From: Candidatus Villigracilaceae bacterium
GTDB taxonomy: Bacteria > Chloroflexota > Anaerolineae > Anaerolineales > Villigracilaceae
Direction: 5' to 3'
DNA: 64,000 nucleotides
Assembly (NCBI GenBank): GCA_026645935.1
Contig: JAPKMP010000010.1
Coordinates: forward strand, 62,001-126,000
The notes under the pieces were generated by a model. That model saw only the letters and a list, made by a program, of their open reading frames with translations. It was not told where the DNA came from and did not search any database. The position numbers and the translations under genes are program-made. Below, piece after piece: positions 7,881 to 17,832 of the stretch (its first letter is position 1; every line of letters starts with the position of its first letter).

Positions 7881-8315
7881 TTACCTCACCGTCAGCCACA
7901 CTCCCAGCATCACCACCACAAACCCGAACACCCGCTGAAGGTCAATCGTCCGCGGAGCCATGCCGAGCAGGCCGAAATGGTCGAGGATGGCGGCAACGAG
8001 AATCTGTCCTGCCATGAGGGTGATCAACGCGCCCGCCGCGCCGATACGGGGAATCATATATCCCATGCCCATGATGACGATCAGCCCCAGCGCACCCGCG
8101 CACAACGCGTACCAGGGCACGTTCTTCCACTGCCCGAGTCGCGAGCCGAGGAAAGCCATGGGGATCAACGCCGCGATCGCGCCGCCGATGTGAACGATGA
8201 AGACGCTTTCGAGAGGTCCCAGTTTTTGCGTGATGAGACTCGACAACGGTCCCTGCACGCCGATTGCCATTCCGCCCGCCAGACCGATAAGGATGATTAA
8301 GAAGAGGGTGTCCAT
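7881..8315 (-). CDS. DMT-superfamily small transporter (YdcZ/DUF606 type)
   Basis: A 144-residue protein with five hydrophobic helices: MDTLFLIILIGLAGGMAIGV, then about 35-55, 65-88, 92-112 and 118-140. It matches the half-size drug/metabolite transporter family DUF606 (YdcZ), whose members usually work as dimers or paired subunits; the substrate is unknown. A longer frame begins at 8348, but the ATG at 8315 has a CAGGAA ribosome-binding site 6-7 bases upstream, so I chose the shorter form. It is downstream of the malic enzyme gene on the same strand. Confidence 0.8.
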   Translation of the reverse strand: MDTLFLIILIGLAGGMAIGVQGPLSSLITQKLGPLESVFIVHIGGAIAALIPMAFLGSRLGQWKNVPWYALCAGALGLIVIMGMGYMIPRIGAAGALITLMAGQILVAAILDHFGLLGMAPRTIDLQRVFGFVVVMLGVWLTVR

Positions 8316-8365
8316 TTGATTTCCTGAGATTGTCTGTAAATTGCTCAAGCCGCCGGGAGCATATT

Positions 8366-9715
8366 TTATTCTTCCACGTACGGCACGTAATCGGCGCGAG
8401 CGATGCCCTGCCTGATCGCAGTCTCCGCCACTGCTCTTGCAACCGCGCGATGCACTTTCTTGTCGAGCGGGCTGGGCACCAACTCGCCGGGCGGGGTCAT
8501 CGAAGCGATGGTCTCCGCCGCGGCAACCAGCATCTCCTGCGTGATTTGAGGCGCGTTCGCATCCACTGCGCCGCGGAAGATGCCCGGAAAGCCCAGGACA
8601 TTGTTCACCGATTTACCGTCCGCCGCGAACGCCGCGCCGTGTTCCAGCGCCACATCCGGATCGATCTCCGAGTTCGGGTTCGAAAGCGCCAGGATGATCT
8701 GTCCTTTGCGCACCATCTCCGGCTTGATGAGATTTGGCGCGCCTGTCGTCGCAACAACAATATCACAGTTCGCCATGATGTCTTTCAGGCTGGATTTGAC
8801 CCCGCCCGCTTTTTCGAATCGACTCAACGCCTCTAGACTCAAGTCCGCGCCGTAGACCGGATTCCCCGTCAGACGCATCAACATCTGACCGATGGCCTGA
8901 CCAGCCGCCCCAAGCCCGACCTGCCCGATGACGGCTTTCTTCATGTCCATGCCTGCCTCGCGCGTGGCGACCATCAATGCCGCAGTGGAGACGACTGCAG
9001 TCCCATGCTGGTCGTCGTGCATGACGGGCTTGTCCAGCATGGATTGTAATCTCTGCTCGATCTCGAAACAACGCGGCGCGGAAATGTCTTCAAGTTGAAT
9101 CGCCGCGAAGGTCGGGGCGATCGCCGCAACGGTATTGATAATTTCATCGGTATCTTTGGTGTTCAATAGAATCGGAATCCCCGAAAGCCCCACCAATGTT
9201 TCCATCAACATGGCTTTGCCTTCCATGACGGGCATCCCAGCCACCGCACCTATATCCCCCAATCCTAATACAGCGGTTCCGTCAGTGATGATCGCAACCA
9301 TGTGGCTGATGCTCGTGTACAAACGCGCTTGAGAAGGCTCCTTGGCGATCCGCATGCAGACTTCCGCCACGCCGGGCGTGTAGACGCGGCGCAGGGTAGT
9401 CAACGAATCGATCGGGTAGCGGGAGCGGATGGCGATCTTCCCTTTTTGATGCAGTTCCAGCACTTCATCGCGCACTTCGATGATTCTTGTGCCTTCGTTC
9501 GCTTCCATTGCAGCAAGAACGGCGGCGAGGGTCTTTTCGTCATCTGCGGTGACGGTAATATCGCGCACCACATGCCGCGAGGTTTCGGTCAACAGCACCA
9601 TACTGCCGATGCTCCCGCCCGTGTCTGCGATGGCGGTCAATAGTTTTGCTAGCACGCCTTTCTTCTGCGAATTCCGCACGCGCACGATGCGCAAAATTTT
9701 TTGGTCCCAAGCCAT
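8366..9715 (-). CDS. NAD(P)-dependent malic enzyme with N-terminal ACT domain
   Basis: Oxidatively decarboxylates malate to pyruvate. Residues about 6-85 form an ACT-type regulatory domain (VRVRNSQKKGVLAKLLTAIA), which in other enzymes binds amino acids or related effectors. The catalytic part follows with YTPGVAEVC, the NTKDTDEII segment, DDQHGTAVV and the dinucleotide-binding GLGAAGQAIG. Its 449 residues fit the short bacterial malic enzyme (about 385) plus the ACT domain. The ATG at 9715 is preceded by AAAGGAGA. The ACT domain implies allosteric control; the effector is not visible from sequence. Confidence 0.93.
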   Translation of the reverse strand: MAWDQKILRIVRVRNSQKKGVLAKLLTAIADTGGSIGSMVLLTETSRHVVRDITVTADDEKTLAAVLAAMEANEGTRIIEVRDEVLELHQKGKIAIRSRYPIDSLTTLRRVYTPGVAEVCMRIAKEPSQARLYTSISHMVAIITDGTAVLGLGDIGAVAGMPVMEGKAMLMETLVGLSGIPILLNTKDTDEIINTVAAIAPTFAAIQLEDISAPRCFEIEQRLQSMLDKPVMHDDQHGTAVVSTAALMVATREAGMDMKKAVIGQVGLGAAGQAIGQMLMRLTGNPVYGADLSLEALSRFEKAGGVKSSLKDIMANCDIVVATTGAPNLIKPEMVRKGQIILALSNPNSEIDPDVALEHGAAFAADGKSVNNVLGFPGIFRGAVDANAPQITQEMLVAAAETIASMTPPGELVPSPLDKKVHRAVARAVAETAIRQGIARADYVPYVEE

Positions 9716-9804
9716 GGGGGTCTCCTTTATTTAAACTGGTCATGCCATTCGCATAACGGACGTTAGAGAACGTCCACTTTGCAAAACAATTCTATTTTAA
9801 CGCG

Positions 9805-9832
9805 AATACCGCGGAGTTTTCTCCGCGGTATT
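9805..9832 (-). terminator. Hairpin between the HAD gene 3' end and the malic enzyme promoter
   Basis: AATACCGCGGAG (9805-9816), loop TTTT, CTCCGCGGTATT (9821-9832): a perfect 12-bp stem. It lies 58 bases past the minus-strand HAD stop. A second small palindrome (GGACGTT/AACGTCC, about 9758-9776) lies in the malic enzyme leader. Confidence 0.5.
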
Positions 9833-9889
9833 TCCAACAATGCGCAGTCGGCAACTTATTATGTCGGCGGACGCATGAGAGAACTTGTC

Positions 9890-10618
9890 TTACACGATCA
9901 GCAACCCGTGCAGTTCGTCGAACGAGCGGATGACGTCACACTCGGCTTCGGGGAAGAGTTGCCCCGGGTCGTAGAGAACAGGCGTCAGCCCGGCGCGAAG
10001 CGCTCCGACCACATCCGCGAAGTAATTGTCGCCCACATAAATGGTTTCATCGGCAGAGGTCCCTGCAAGTTTCAAGGCATGCGCAAAGATGAGCGGGTCG
10101 GGTTTGAAAGACCGCACCTCGCCGCCTGCAAGCGAAAACTTGAAATAAGACTTCAAGCCGAGCGAATCGAGTTCGTCATGGAAAGGGTCCTCGCGGTTCG
10201 AAACAACTCCGAGCACATAACCCGTTTCCTGCAGTTTCTGCAAGACGGTTTGAATTCCATTGGGAAGTTGGGACTGGGGTTTGTAATTTGCCTCCATGCA
10301 GTCGGAAATGTGCGGGGCAATTTCATCCGCCTTCCCGTTATGAAGCCCCAGCGCGATCAAGCGCCGTTTGGTGAAGTTGACCCAAAAACCCTTCTCGTCA
10401 TCCTTGTAGGTCTTGCTGTCTGCCTGGATCTCGAACGAGTTCGCGAAATAAAAATGTTCCCAGCGTTCGGCGCGGGTATGGTCCTCTCCCGAAGCCTCCA
10501 CGCCCATGCCTTTGAGACAATCGGTAAAGACATCGACGGAATTGGGAACGTTGAGACGCAGGGTCCCATCGAGGTCGAACAAAACTGCCTTGATATTTTT
10601 TGACAAACTTTTCTCCAT
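9890..10618 (-). CDS. HAD-superfamily hydrolase
   Basis: A probable phosphatase of the haloacid dehalogenase superfamily. Motif I is VLFDLDGTL, with nucleophile D15 and acid D17. The helical cap region (about 25-110) contains a long charged insertion. Motif II is GVVSNRE, the conserved Lys is in SFKPDPLIF, and motif III is YVGDNYFADVVGALRAGL. Its 242 residues fit subfamily I with a C1 cap. The substrate cannot be told from sequence. It lies downstream of moaA with a strong palindrome (10627-10657) between them, so co-transcription is uncertain. Confidence 0.85.
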   Translation of the reverse strand: MEKSLSKNIKAVLFDLDGTLRLNVPNSVDVFTDCLKGMGVEASGEDHTRAERWEHFYFANSFEIQADSKTYKDDEKGFWVNFTKRRLIALGLHNGKADEIAPHISDCMEANYKPQSQLPNGIQTVLQKLQETGYVLGVVSNREDPFHDELDSLGLKSYFKFSLAGGEVRSFKPDPLIFAHALKLAGTSADETIYVGDNYFADVVGALRAGLTPVLYDPGQLFPEAECDVIRSFDELHGLLIV

Positions 10619-10626
10619 GATTATCA

Positions 10627-10657
10627 GACCCTAAAGGTTTCCATAACCTTTAGGGTC
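10627..10657. terminator. Perfect 13-bp palindromic hairpin, family GACCC(C/T)AAAGGT
   Basis: GACCCTAAAGGTT (10627-10639), loop TCCAT, AACCTTTAGGGTC (10645-10657). No T-run follows on either strand. A close relative lies at 29438-29468 upstream of clpC. It may end the moaA transcript or be a dispersed palindromic repeat. Confidence 0.6.
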
Positions 10658-10671
10658 TCTTGATTATCCGG

Positions 10672-11700
10672 TTACCCGCCGATGTGAGACATTTCAACTT
10701 TGGGGAGCGGGACGGTATTTTCAGAACGGATCTCGGAATAACGGTCGGCGCGTTTGCTCCATACGCTTTCGATCTTATGGGAGATCTCTTCGTCGCTTGC
10801 GCCATTACGAAGCAATTCACGGAAGTCATGTCCCTTGACTGCGAAAAGGCAGGTGTAAAGTTTTCCCTCCGCAGAGAGACGCGCGCGGTGACAGTCGCGG
10901 CAGAACGCCTGCGTGACCGAGGCGATCACGCCGATCTCGCCGCCGCCGTCTTTGTAGCTCCAGCGTTCCGCCACTTCGCCGCGATAGTTCGGGTCGGCGG
11001 GTTCGAGCGGGAATTCCCTGCCGATGATGTTGACGATCTCTTTTGCCGGGACAACATCGTCCATGCGCCAGCCGTTGGTGTGGCCGACGTCCATGTACTC
11101 GATGAAGCGCAGGATGTATCTCTTTTCGCGGAAGAAACGCGCCATCGGCAGAATGCTGCTTTCATTGACTCCGCGCTTCACCACCATGTTGACCTTGATC
11201 GGCTCCAGCCCGGCGGCTTTGGCGGCGTCCATGCCTTCGAGCACTTTCTCGACCGGAAAATCCACATCGTTCATGGCTTTGAAGATCTCGTTATCCAATG
11301 AATCGAGGCTGACGGTGACCCGCTTCAGCCCCGCCTTTTTGAGTTCATCTGCAAAACGCGGAAGCAGCGCCCCGTTGGTGGTCATCGTCAGGTCGAGATC
11401 GGGAATCTGCGCCAGCATTTCGACGAGTTTCGGGAAGTCCTTGCGGACAAGCGGCTCGCCCCCGGTGAGACGAATCTTCCGGACGCCGAACCCGGCAAAA
11501 ATACGGGCGAGGCGCGTGATCTCTTCGAAGGTCAGCACCATGTCGCGGTGCAGGAATTGATAATCCGGTCCAAAGACTTCCTTCGGCATGCAGTACACAC
11601 AGCGGAAGTTGCACCGGTCGGTGACGGAAATACGCAGGTCGCGCAGGGGTCGATTTAACGTGTCAAGCAGATTCATAGGGTTCACAGTTTCGGCGTCCAT
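10672..11700 (-). CDS. moaA: GTP 3',8-cyclase MoaA (molybdenum cofactor biosynthesis)
   Basis: A radical-SAM enzyme for the first step of molybdopterin synthesis. The N-terminal cluster motif is [12 protein letters not shown] (CxxxCxxC), the [10 protein letters not shown] segment follows, and the C-terminal second cluster is [18 protein letters not shown]. The chain ends in the conserved Gly-Gly tail (SHIGG) needed for activity. Start 11700 gives 342 residues; the ATG at 11676 ([15 protein letters not shown]) is also plausible, and neither has a clear Shine-Dalgarno sequence. A TATAAT on the minus strand (11721-11726) lies 20 bases upstream of the first ATG. No other moa gene is in the window. 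Confidence 0.96.
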   Translation of the reverse strand: MDAETVNPMNLLDTLNRPLRDLRISVTDRCNFRCVYCMPKEVFGPDYQFLHRDMVLTFEEITRLARIFAGFGVRKIRLTGGEPLVRKDFPKLVEMLAQIPDLDLTMTTNGALLPRFADELKKAGLKRVTVSLDSLDNEIFKAMNDVDFPVEKVLEGMDAAKAAGLEPIKVNMVVKRGVNESSILPMARFFREKRYILRFIEYMDVGHTNGWRMDDVVPAKEIVNIIGREFPLEPADPNYRGEVAERWSYKDGGGEIGVIASVTQAFCRDCHRARLSAEGKLYTCLFAVKGHDFRELLRNGASDEEISHKIESVWSKRADRYSEIRSENTVPLPKVEMSHIGG

Positions 11701-11755
11701 CGACTGCCGTGAGAGGGGCGATTATATCAATTTTATTAGACAACACTTAATTGAA

Positions 11756-11784
11756 TTGACGCAGGATAGCAGCCATGCTATTAT
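11756..11784 (+). promoter_or_regulatory. Sigma-70 type promoter for the PIN-TRAM gene
   Basis: TTGACG (11756-11761), 17-base spacer, TATTAT (11779-11784), 38 bases before the ATG at 11822. It is divergent from moaA. Confidence 0.65.
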
Positions 11785-11821
11785 GACGTTGTCATTATTC
11801 TTTTTATTTCAGGAGTTATTC

Positions 11822-12901
11822 ATGAGTTTCGAATTTATTCTTCGCATCATTGGCATGATCATGTTGGGGATCGCCGGAGGGGTCTGGGGATTTCAACTTT
11901 CGCAGTTCACCCCCGAAGACGCGTTCCGCACCACGCTTGTGTTCGCCTTGTCCGGCGCGCTGGCGGGATTGATCCTCACTCCATACTTTACCACCCGCCC
12001 GGCGCGCGCCATCCGCTCCCTGCTGGCACGGATGACCGCCGAATCCCTGTTCGCCGGGTTGACCGGGCTTGTGGTCGGTCTGTTGATCGCCGCGCTGCTG
12101 GCATTTCCGCTTTCGATGCTTCCCGCCCCTTTTAGCCAAATCCTGCCTTTCATCGGCGTGTTGATCTTCTCCTATTTCGGGGTTTCTCTCTTCGTTATGC
12201 GTCAGGGCGACATCATGGGTTTGCTCAGCGCGCTCAGCGGACGAAGCGAGGGCGGCTCCTCCTCTTCGTGGACCAATCTCAACCGCAACATCCTGCTCGA
12301 TACCAGCGTGATCATCGACGGGCGCGTGTCGGATATCGCCAAGACCGGCTTTCTGCCCGGCACTCTCCTCATCCCGCGCTTCGTTCTGAACGAATTGCAG
12401 TACATTGCCGATTCTCCCGACGGAGTCCGCCGTCAGCGCGGGCGGCGCGGCATGGAAGTGCTTGCCGAATTGCAGAAACTGCCCAACGTCCTCGTGCGCA
12501 TCTCGGACATCAATGTGGACGGCGTGCGCGAAGTGGACGATAAACTCGTCGTGCTCGGCAAACAGCTCAAGAGTCCCATCCTCACCAACGATTACAACCT
12601 CAACCGCGTTGCCGAATTGCAGGGCGTGACCGTGCTCAATATCAATGAACTGGCGAATGCGGTCAAGTCGGTTGTGCTGCCCGGTGAAGTCCTGCGTATT
12701 AACGTCATGCAGGAAGGCAAGGAACACGGACAGGGCGTGGGCTATATGGACGACGGCACGATGGTCGTGGTTGAGAACGGACGCGACTACATCGGCGAGT
12801 ACATGGACGTCAACATCACCAAGGTCCTCCAAACCGCAGCCGGGCGCATGATCTTCGGGCGGGTGGAGGAGGAGAACGGGAAGAGGGGGAAGAGCAAGTA
12901 A
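11822..12901 (+). CDS. PIN-TRAM domain membrane protein (YacL-like)
   Basis: The 359-residue protein has hydrophobic segments at about 5-25, 38-55, 78-98 and 105-125, then a PIN nuclease domain beginning at ILLDTSVIIDGRVSDI with acidic residues D160 and D166. A TRAM RNA-binding domain ends it (about 275-350; PGEVLRINVMQEGKEHGQGV). This is the YacL architecture, thought to be a membrane-anchored RNase or RNA-modifying protein. The ATG at 11822 has AGGAGTT 5 bases upstream, so upstream in-frame sequence is not part of it. A good promoter and a terminator bracket it as a single gene. Confidence 0.9.
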   Translation: MSFEFILRIIGMIMLGIAGGVWGFQLSQFTPEDAFRTTLVFALSGALAGLILTPYFTTRPARAIRSLLARMTAESLFAGLTGLVVGLLIAALLAFPLSMLPAPFSQILPFIGVLIFSYFGVSLFVMRQGDIMGLLSALSGRSEGGSSSSWTNLNRNILLDTSVIIDGRVSDIAKTGFLPGTLLIPRFVLNELQYIADSPDGVRRQRGRRGMEVLAELQKLPNVLVRISDINVDGVREVDDKLVVLGKQLKSPILTNDYNLNRVAELQGVTVLNINELANAVKSVVLPGEVLRINVMQEGKEHGQGVGYMDDGTMVVVENGRDYIGEYMDVNITKVLQTAAGRMIFGRVEEENGKRGKSK

Positions 12902-12919
12902 AAAGTGAATAGTGAGAGC

Positions 12920-12951
12920 AAACAGGGCGTCGAGAGGCGTCCTGTTTTTTT
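12920..12951 (+). terminator. Terminator after the PIN-TRAM gene
   Basis: AAACAGG (12920-12926) pairs with CCTGTTT (12941-12947), and the T-run continues to 12951; GCG/CGT pairs extend the stem. Confidence 0.7.
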
Positions 12952-13022
12952 ATGCGGTAAAATAAAACTGCCTATAAAAAAATCCTTTGTGCCCCTTCGT
13001 GATGCTTGGTGGTAAAACGAAA

Positions 13023-14420
<1,398 letters not shown>

Positions 14421-14425
14421 ATTTT

Positions 14426-14457
14426 GTAGGTCACGCGAACAGCGTGACCTACTTTTT
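14426..14457 (+). terminator. cysS terminator, GTAGGTCACGC hairpin family (copy 1)
   Basis: GTAGGTCACGC (14426-14436), loop GAACA, GCGTGACCTAC (14442-14452), then TTTTT. Near-identical arms occur at 17799-17825 after an unrelated gene. Confidence 0.8.
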
Positions 14458-14516
14458 ACAGACAAATTTCAGATGTATAATTCAAACATCACAACGACTT
14501 TTCAAGGAGACTCTCC

Positions 14517-14738
14517 ATGCAAAGAATGTTCGGATTTTTGATCGGCATCTTCACCGGCGCGCTGGTTGGCGCGGTAATCGCGCTGTTGCTCGCACCCGAA
14601 TCCGGTGAAGCCCTGCGCGGACAGATCCGCGAGCGCGGGCAGACCTTCCTCAACGACGTCCGGCACTCGGCAGACGCGCGCCGCATCGAACTGCGCGGGC
14701 GGCTGGAATCCCTGCGAGCGCCGAGAAGCGAGTTCTAA
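14517..14738 (+). CDS. YtxH-like small membrane protein
   Basis: A 73-residue protein with one glycine-rich transmembrane helix (FLIGIFTGALVGAVIALLLA) followed by PESGEALRGQIRERG and a charged amphipathic tail. This is the standard YtxH/general-stress small protein layout (LLAPxSG motif). A strong CAAGGAGA lies 7-8 bases before the ATG. It is probably involved in envelope or stress functions; no biochemical activity is established for the family. Confidence 0.85.
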   Translation: MQRMFGFLIGIFTGALVGAVIALLLAPESGEALRGQIRERGQTFLNDVRHSADARRIELRGRLESLRAPRSEF

Positions 14739-14800
14739 TGCGTGATGCGTGATCCGTAAGAAGCAATTACGTTTTACGCATTACGAATTACGGAATAGAA
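14739..14800. repeat. TTACG-rich intergenic repeat (copy 1)
   Basis: The stretch alternates GCGTGAT, ATCCGTAA, ATTACG and GCATTACGAATTACGG. Related sequence occurs at about 42890-42950, 44225-44315 and 55973-56035. Read on the minus strand it provides the last codons and TAA stop of the adjacent glycosyltransferase (codons for IRNA-stop). Confidence 0.5.
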
Positions 14801-15955
14801 CCCCTCAACCTTTTTCATATTCGCGCCAAACTCCGCTCGAGTGGAGATAATATTCGCATTGAGACCTGCGGCTTCGGTTCGCAGGTCTTCTCTTTCCAAA
14901 CCCAGCAAAATTGCATCGGCTATCGACTGCGGGTCATTTGAATCGAACAGCAAACCGTTCCGCCCGTGCGTGATCCACTCGCGGATGGACTCCAGGTCGC
15001 CCGCCACAGGAAAACACCCGCACGCCATCGCTTCGATCAACGTATTCGGCGTCCCGTCGTGAACACTCGGCGAGACCACGATCTGCGCCCCGCGAAATAC
15101 CTCTCCCATTTTTTCATGCGCGAACGCGGGCAACAACTCAACGGCGTTTTCGATCTTCAATTCTCTCACCCAATCCATCGCCTGCGGTTCGGCTTGCATC
15201 CCCGTGCATAAAATTTTCGCATCCGGTCTTTTCGCCTGCACGAGCGGAATCGCCTTGAAGAACGAATCGTTCCGCACATAGGGGCGCACCCCGCGCGGAT
15301 TGATGACGACCGGACTCTTTGTCAATTCTTTTGGCGGATAAAAAACATCGCCTCGCACTCCGCCGTTGCCGGGCGCGACCAAAGTGGGCTTGTCCACGCT
15401 CAAGCCCCACTGACGCGCCAGCCGCACGTCACGTTCGGTATCGGCATGCAAACCGTCCGCATATTTCATCACTTTCCGCGTGTAATACCTCATCAACGGC
15501 GTGGAAGGGGCGTGCAGGGTGAAATCGTTGCCCCAGATGGACACCAGGAACGCCGGTGGTCTCGAAACGCCTCCGGCTACTCGACCACCAGATATTGCAA
15601 CCGCCGCCAACATCCCTTCGTAGGGAATTCGCATTGCATGCACGATCTCAGGCTGGACCTCTTTTATCAACGCCCGCAACTTGCGCGCGGATGCGGGAAT
15701 GGTCAGGGGTCCAAGCCATTGCCTGATCCTGGTGCGCAAACCCAGGGTCCGCGAAGAGGCGGTGGAGGGGGCGGAGGTCCGTTTTTTGACGGCGCTAAAA
15801 GCCGCAGGGACGAATTCCATCCGCATAATGGGAAAATCCAACCCATCCGATTCGAAGGTGGAGGCGATGAAAATTTCGTCCCCGCGCCGGGAAAAGTAAC
15901 GGATCCAATTGCGGGAAATGGGCGAGCGGGCGTCTGTGACGAATAGCAAGCGCAC
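14774..15955 (-). CDS. Glycosyltransferase family 4-like protein
   Basis: A GT-B fold glycosyltransferase of 393 residues. The N-terminal domain begins MRLLFVTDARSPISRNWIRY. The C-terminal donor-binding domain contains VVINPRG, KILCTGM and the segment VVSPSVHDGTPNTLIEAMACG, with the E-x7-E-like motif of family 4 retaining enzymes. It probably transfers a sugar to a surface glycan; donor and acceptor are unknown. The last four codons and stop appear to be contributed by the TTACG repeat at 14739-14800. It is transcribed alone, converging on the ytxH-like gene. Confidence 0.88.
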   Translation of the reverse strand: MRLLFVTDARSPISRNWIRYFSRRGDEIFIASTFESDGLDFPIMRMEFVPAAFSAVKKRTSAPSTASSRTLGLRTRIRQWLGPLTIPASARKLRALIKEVQPEIVHAMRIPYEGMLAAVAISGGRVAGGVSRPPAFLVSIWGNDFTLHAPSTPLMRYYTRKVMKYADGLHADTERDVRLARQWGLSVDKPTLVAPGNGGVRGDVFYPPKELTKSPVVINPRGVRPYVRNDSFFKAIPLVQAKRPDAKILCTGMQAEPQAMDWVRELKIENAVELLPAFAHEKMGEVFRGAQIVVSPSVHDGTPNTLIEAMACGCFPVAGDLESIREWITHGRNGLLFDSNDPQSIADAILLGLEREDLRTEAAGLNANIISTRAEFGANMKKVEGFYSVIRNA

Positions 15956-16022
15956 GTTGTGATTATACTCATCGGCTCGAATTACCGGGAAATTGCCATC
16001 CAGTTTGTAGTATATTTAAGCC

Positions 16023-16412
16023 ATGTCCGCAGGTCGTATCTTGATTGTCGAAGACAACATGGATACTTATGAATTGGTGCGTTTCATCCTGGAGAGAAAC
16101 GGGTTCGAAACGTTTCTTGCCATGAACGGGCGGGACGGGGTGAATGCGGCCGCCAAACAACAGCCGGACCTCATCATCATGGATCTCTCGATGCCCGAGA
16201 TGGATGGCTGGACGGCAACCCGCCTGATCAAAGGCAATTTGCTGACCTCATCCATTCCATTGATTGCGCTTACCGCGCATGTCCTGCCCAGCGACCGCAA
16301 ACGCGCCTACGATGCGGGCTGTGATGAATACATCACCAAGCCCATGGACCTGCTCGACCTGCTCGAAACCGTGAACGATTGGATGCAAAAGGGGAAGAAA
16401 ATTACCGGGTGA
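16023..16412 (+). CDS. Single-domain response regulator (CheY-like)
   Basis: A 129-residue stand-alone receiver domain. Acidic pocket E10/D11, phospho-acceptor D54 (LIIMDLSMPEMDGW), T84 (ALTAH) and K106 (YITKPMDL) are all present, so it should be phosphorylatable. There is no output domain. Such short receivers often relay signals to kinases, or act by protein contact as in the DivK family, which this resembles. No kinase gene is next to it; the orphan hybrid sensor kinase at 21504-24701 is one candidate partner (inference only). Confidence 0.93.
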   Translation: MSAGRILIVEDNMDTYELVRFILERNGFETFLAMNGRDGVNAAAKQQPDLIIMDLSMPEMDGWTATRLIKGNLLTSSIPLIALTAHVLPSDRKRAYDAGCDEYITKPMDLLDLLETVNDWMQKGKKITG

Positions 16413-16493
16413 TCTTAAAAACACTGGCATGCCTCCTGCGCTTTGACCGGTCAACGGACAGCAAGCCAAAACTATCAATCAAGAGGAAACAAT

Positions 16494-17789
16494 ATGAAAC
16501 AAATTTGTGTCGCCGGCGTGGGTTACGTCGGCCTGGTAACAGCGGCGTGTTTTGCCGACCTGGGCAACCGTGTGACCGCGTTGGATGTGGACGAGAGGCG
16601 CGTGGAAAATCTCAAGAAGGGCATCATGCCCATCTACGAGCCGGGGCTGGATGAACTGGTCAAGCGCAATTTCAAGGCGGGGCGTATTTCGTTCACCACT
16701 TCATACAAGGAAGCCCTGAAAGACGCGGAATATGCCTTTATCGCAGTCGGGACACCTTCCGGTTCGGACGGCTCGGCGGATCTGCAATATGTGGCTGCTG
16801 CCGCAAAATCCATCGCGGAGAATATGACTGCGCCGCTGGTCATCATCAATAAATCCACGGTTCCGATCGGGACCGGCGACTGGGTCGCTGACATCGTAAA
16901 AGGCGCCCAGCCGAAGCCGATCGAGTTCTCGGTCGTGTCGTGCCCTGAATTTTTGCGCGAAGGTTCCGCCATCGGCGACTTTATGAATCCGCACCGCACG
17001 GTCATCGGTTCGCTCGACCGCGAGGCCGCGAACAAGGTCGCTCATTTGCACCTGCCACTGCGCGCGCCCATCGTCATCACCGACCTGCGCACAGCTGAGA
17101 TGATCAAGTATGCCAGCAACGCTTTTCTCGCCACAAAGATCTCTTTCATCAACGAACTCGCGGATTTATGCGAGCGGGTCGGCGCGGATGTAAAGGAAGT
17201 GGCGGCGGGCATGGGTTACGATGCGCGCATCGGGCGCTACTTTTTGGATGCGGGTCTCGGCTGGGGCGGTTCATGCTTCCCCAAGGATGTGGAGGCGCTG
17301 GCGTTCATGGCAAAAGAAAAGGGACTCGAACCGAAGATCCTCAACAGCGTGATGGTGGTCAACTACGACCGCCGCAAGGAAGCTGTGAAGGTGGTGGAGC
17401 AAATGCTGGGAGGCAGCCTGAAAGGCAGGACCATCGGCCTGCTGGGTCTGGCGTTCAAGCCCAACACGGATGATATGCGCGATGCGCCGTCCATCGATAT
17501 TTCGCAAGAATTGATCGAAGCGGGCGCAAAAGTCCGCGCCTACGATCCGGTGGCAATGGACGTGGCGCGTTCCATACTTCCGGCGGTGGATATGTTCGAG
17601 GAACCGTACCAGATGGCGGCCGGGTGCGACGCGCTGATGGTCATCACCGAATGGAACGAGTTCAAGCAGCTCGATCTGGATAAACTGAAAGGCCTGCTCA
17701 AGTCGCCGGTCGTTTACGACGGGCGCAATATCTACGAGCCCGCGCGCATGCGTGAAATGGGATTCGCTTATAGGGCAATTGGACGGTAA
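16494..17789 (+). CDS. UDP-glucose 6-dehydrogenase
   Basis: Oxidises UDP-glucose to UDP-glucuronate for capsule or exopolysaccharide. The N-terminal Rossmann motif is [25 protein letters not shown] and [10 protein letters not shown] follow, and the catalytic Cys lies in [10 protein letters not shown]. The C-terminal UDP-binding domain contains [16 protein letters not shown]. Its 431 residues match the Ugd/TuaD family. The ATG at 16494 is preceded by AGAGGAAAC; an earlier in-frame start at 16443 has no family resemblance. The gene sits among glycosyltransferases, supporting a role in surface sugars. Confidence 0.95.
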   Translation: MKQICVAGVGYVGLVTAACFADLGNRVTALDVDERRVENLKKGIMPIYEPGLDELVKRNFKAGRISFTTSYKEALKDAEYAFIAVGTPSGSDGSADLQYVAAAAKSIAENMTAPLVIINKSTVPIGTGDWVADIVKGAQPKPIEFSVVSCPEFLREGSAIGDFMNPHRTVIGSLDREAANKVAHLHLPLRAPIVITDLRTAEMIKYASNAFLATKISFINELADLCERVGADVKEVAAGMGYDARIGRYFLDAGLGWGGSCFPKDVEALAFMAKEKGLEPKILNSVMVVNYDRRKEAVKVVEQMLGGSLKGRTIGLLGLAFKPNTDDMRDAPSIDISQELIEAGAKVRAYDPVAMDVARSILPAVDMFEEPYQMAAGCDALMVITEWNEFKQLDLDKLKGLLKSPVVYDGRNIYEPARMREMGFAYRAIGR

Positions 17790-17798
17790 TGAAAACAA

Positions 17799-17825
17799 GT
17801 AGGTCACGCTTATAGCGTGACCTAC
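17799..17825. terminator. GTAGGTCACGC hairpin family (copy 2)
   Basis: GTAGGTCACGCT (17799-17810), loop TAT, AGCGTGACCTAC (17814-17825). It is nearly identical to the cysS hairpin at 14426-14452, but no T-run follows. It lies 8 bases before the methyltransferase ATG. Confidence 0.65.
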
Positions 17826-17832
17826 AAGCTTT

